Below are positions 5,863 to 7,200 of a stretch of DNA of 7,200 bases, in pieces (position 1 is the stretch's first letter; every line of letters starts with the position of its first letter). The notes beneath the pieces were generated by a model, which worked only from the letters and a program-made list of their open reading frames with translations, searched no databases and had not been told where the DNA came from. The DNA is from Candidatus Heimdallarchaeota archaeon (lineage in GTDB: Archaea > Asgardarchaeota > Heimdallarchaeia > Heimdallarchaeales > Heimdallarchaeaceae). The stretch lies in the NCBI GenBank assembly GCA_016839875.1, contig JAEOTK010000335.1, positions 1 through 7,200 on the forward strand. Direction: 5' to 3'. Position numbers and translations under genes: made by a program.

Positions 5863-6414
5863 TCATTCTTCTAATGAAGTAGATTTTTGAATCATCTTTT
5901 TGGTTAATTCATAATAGATGTCATTAATATTCTGACCTGATTTAGCTGAAACTTCATATGTTTGTAAAATATCTAACTCAAATTCTTTTTTCTTCGAATT
6001 TGCATATCCTTCTACTTCTTTTTCTGTTACAGCTCTTTCTTCTGGTAAATCTGCTTTGTTCCCGATAATAATTGCAGGTATAACAGATTCACAATTAGTA
6101 TAAACCTCAGTAAACCATTTGTCAAGATTTTCAAAAGATAGATGATTTGTGAGATCATAAACAACAAGAACACCATAACTCCCTTTATAGTAGAGAGGTC
6201 TGACATATGAGAATCGATCATGACTTCCGGTGTCCCAAGCTTGCAGTTTTACTCTTTTTCCATCAATATCGAGATCTTTTACAGAAAACTCTACACCTAT
6301 TGTAGGTAAGTAACGTTCTCTAAACATCCCTGTTGCAAATCGCAAAGTAATAGAGGTTTTTCCTACATTTGGATCTCCAACGATGATTGTTTTAAAAAGA
6401 TAATCAAACAACAA
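5863..6414 (-). CDS. Rab-like small GTPase with atypical switch II (DTGSHD in place of DTAGQE)
   Basis: A 183-residue Ras-superfamily GTPase close to the Rab family. Motifs: G1 GDPNVGKT (13-20), switch I with YLPTIGVEF (T38), G3 WDTGSHDRF (60-68), G4 NKAD (119-122), G5 SAK (156-158). Rab-like features are FDYLFKTIIVGD at the N-terminus, LQAWDT, and LYYKGSYGVLVVYDLT. In G3 the usual DTAGQE is replaced residue for residue: S64 stands where DxxG has its invariant Gly, and H65 where the catalytic Gln sits, so slow GTP hydrolysis or altered switching is expected. There is no C-terminal Cys or CaaX box, so no prenylation signal. The only possible starts are TTG (6412-6414 or 6409-6411), because a stop lies at 6421-6423 and no ATG precedes the P-loop. 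Rab homologues in archaea are an Asgard hallmark; their cellular role is unresolved. It stands alone between two terminator-like tracts. Confidence 0.92.
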   Translation of the reverse strand: MLFDYLFKTIIVGDPNVGKTSITLRFATGMFRERYLPTIGVEFSVKDLDIDGKRVKLQAWDTGSHDRFSYVRPLYYKGSYGVLVVYDLTNHLSFENLDKWFTEVYTNCESVIPAIIIGNKADLPEERAVTEKEVEGYANSKKKEFELDILQTYEVSAKSGQNINDIYYELTKKMIQKSTSLEE

Positions 6415-6446
6415 ATATCTTCACTGAAATATAAGTCCCGAGTTCT

Positions 6447-6456
6447 TACTTAAAGA
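6447..6456 (-). promoter_or_regulatory. Weak candidate TATA box of the GTPase gene
   Basis: The minus strand reads CTTTAAGTAA, with a predicted start about 12 nt before the TTG start codon. A second AT-rich box (CTTATATTT, 6427-6435) looks better in sequence but is too close to the start codon. Evidence is positional only. Confidence 0.25.
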
Positions 6457-6493
6457 TATCGAAGGCTGTAACCAAGTGATCTAGAATAATAAA

Positions 6494-6515
6494 CTATCTA
6501 GATACCTTTAGATAG
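6494..6515. repeat. 7-bp hairpin CTATCTA/TAGATAG in the spacer after the KaiC-like gene
   Basis: Stem 6494-6500 pairs with 6509-6515 over an 8-nt loop. The left arm overlaps an exact 10-bp palindrome, TATCTAGATA (6495-6504), and TCTAGA occurs twice (6480-6485 and 6497-6502). It sits just downstream of the oligo-T tract of the KaiC-like gene and upstream of the GTPase promoter region. It could be a regulatory site or part of 3'-end formation. Confidence 0.3.
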
Positions 6516-6516
6516 A

Positions 6517-6542
6517 AAATTTGAAAAAAATAAAAAGAAAGC
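6517..6542 (-). terminator. U-rich terminator of the KaiC-like gene
   Basis: The minus strand has T3-C-T5-A-T7-C-AAA-T4 within 26 nt, starting about 14 nt after the TAA at 6556-6558. This is a strong archaeal-type oligo-T signal and separates this gene from the GTPase. Confidence 0.6.
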
Positions 6543-6555
6543 AATTCAGTGAAAA

Positions 6556-7200
6556 TTAGAAAGCTTCTTCTTCATAGTAAGGAATTATCTTTCCACTAAT
6601 GAATTCAAAAAGAACAGGTTCTCCTGTTAGTTCTGGCTTTCCTTTAACATTTAGTACTCTTGCTTCCGTAATTGGTCTTTCTGCTTTTGTTGCAGATTTA
6701 GATATTCTAATTGTGACATCACAATTGTGCTCTATTGCTCTAACGAGTATGGGATCATGTGCATCATGATGAAGTGAGAACAATGTAACAGCTCCTTCTC
6801 GTTTATTAGCTGCTAATCTGTTTTGGAGGAAAGAAAATATAATTTTCTTACTATCATCAGCTGCATAAATGATTGATGATAGAGATAACACTATACCTCG
6901 TTTCAGTATTTCTTGATTTTGAACATGCAAGAAGGACCTTCTAATGGTTTCATTAATTTCTCTTGGTTGATTTAGATTATGTACCGCATGCTCATGCGTT
7001 GTTTTCACATCAGTATATCCAAACGGATTGCTGAAAGCATCTATAAACTTCAATCTTCCTGTTGCTTCTAACATGTCAGGATTTATTCCTATACCTGTCA
7101 TCATTTCATTATAATACTCATAAGGATGTTCTGTTGAAAAGATATAACCATATTCACCAGATTTTAATCCTTCTGCAAGAAACTGTAGAATGAATGGATC
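6556..7200 (-). CDS. RecA-superfamily (KaiC/RAD55-like) ATPase, C-terminal part, with degenerate Walker B; 5' end outside the window
   Basis: The frame is open to the right edge (first codon 7198-7200), so the ATG at 7104 is probably internal; 214 residues are visible. The visible start, FILQFLAEGLKSGEYGYIFSTEHPYEYY, matches the helix and strand that follow the P-loop in KaiC/RAD55 proteins, with one Glu of the usual catalytic pair (STEHP). Next come the conserved GRLKFIDAFS, then RGIVLSLSSI at the Walker B site, then GAVTLFSLHHDAHDP and the strand with CDVTIRI, all in family order. Family members usually have DSLS at Walker B; here Leu replaces Asp. The Walker A motif lies outside the window, so ATP binding cannot be judged. 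Such proteins are abundant in archaea and act in signalling or regulation, but no specific role can be given. The stop is followed by a clear oligo-T tract. Confidence 0.8.
   Translation of the reverse strand, partial: DPFILQFLAEGLKSGEYGYIFSTEHPYEYYNEMMTGIGINPDMLEATGRLKFIDAFSNPFGYTDVKTTHEHAVHNLNQPREINETIRRSFLHVQNQEILKRGIVLSLSSIIYAADDSKKIIFSFLQNRLAANKREGAVTLFSLHHDAHDPILVRAIEHNCDVTIRISKSATKAERPITEARVLNVKGKPELTGEPVLFEFISGKIIPYYEEEAF

Noticed and set aside
6027..6221. Minus-strand 64-codon frame inside the GTPase gene
   Set aside because: It is an alternate reading frame over the G4 region of the GTPase and resembles no known protein.
5863..7200. GTPase plus KaiC-like gene as a two-gene operon
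   Set aside because: A strong oligo-T tract (6517-6542) and a 141-nt spacer separate them, so co-transcription is not supported.

Overview
The window looks like genomic DNA from an AT-rich archaeon, most likely of the Asgard group. Two things point there: a Rab-type small GTPase (5863-6414, minus), which is a eukaryote-signature family common in Asgard genomes, and a four-subunit 2-oxoacid:ferredoxin oxidoreductase of the archaeal/Thermotoga type. Archaeal TATA-like boxes, U-rich terminators and TTG starts fit this. No rRNA or marker gene is present, so the assignment is an inference.

Layout, left to right. 1-560 (plus) is the 3' part of a tandem-rhodanese sulfurtransferase that runs off the left edge. 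555-2372 (minus) is a 605-residue Eco57I/TaqI-type adenine-specific DNA methyltransferase with its own C-terminal target-recognition region and no nuclease domain; its stop meets the rhodanese stop tail to tail. 2373-2608 is a spacer with a plausible promoter for the methyltransferase, several exact palindromes, helically spaced T-tracts and the U-rich end of the next operon. 2609-5656 or 5698 (minus) is a compact porG-porD-porA-porB operon. 5863-6414 (minus) is the Rab-like GTPase with an altered switch II. 6556-7200 (minus) is the C-terminal part of a RecA/KaiC/RAD55-like ATPase that runs off the right edge and has lost the Walker B aspartate.

The four por genes form one functional unit: TPP-dependent oxidative decarboxylation of pyruvate (or a related 2-oxoacid) to acyl-CoA, with electrons passed through the PorB proximal cluster and the two PorD clusters to ferredoxin. 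Each stop codon inside the operon lies in or next to the Shine-Dalgarno sequence of the next gene, so translation is probably coupled. The GTPase and KaiC-like genes each have their own oligo-T tract downstream and look like separate transcription units on the same strand; nothing in the sequence ties them to the oxidoreductase. The methyltransferase has visibly lower GC than the por genes and may have been acquired.

The most notable points are the substituted DxxG/Gln motif of the GTPase, the missing Walker B Asp of the KaiC-like protein, the lone methyltransferase-plus-specificity protein without a restriction partner in view, and the palindrome placed just upstream of its promoter.
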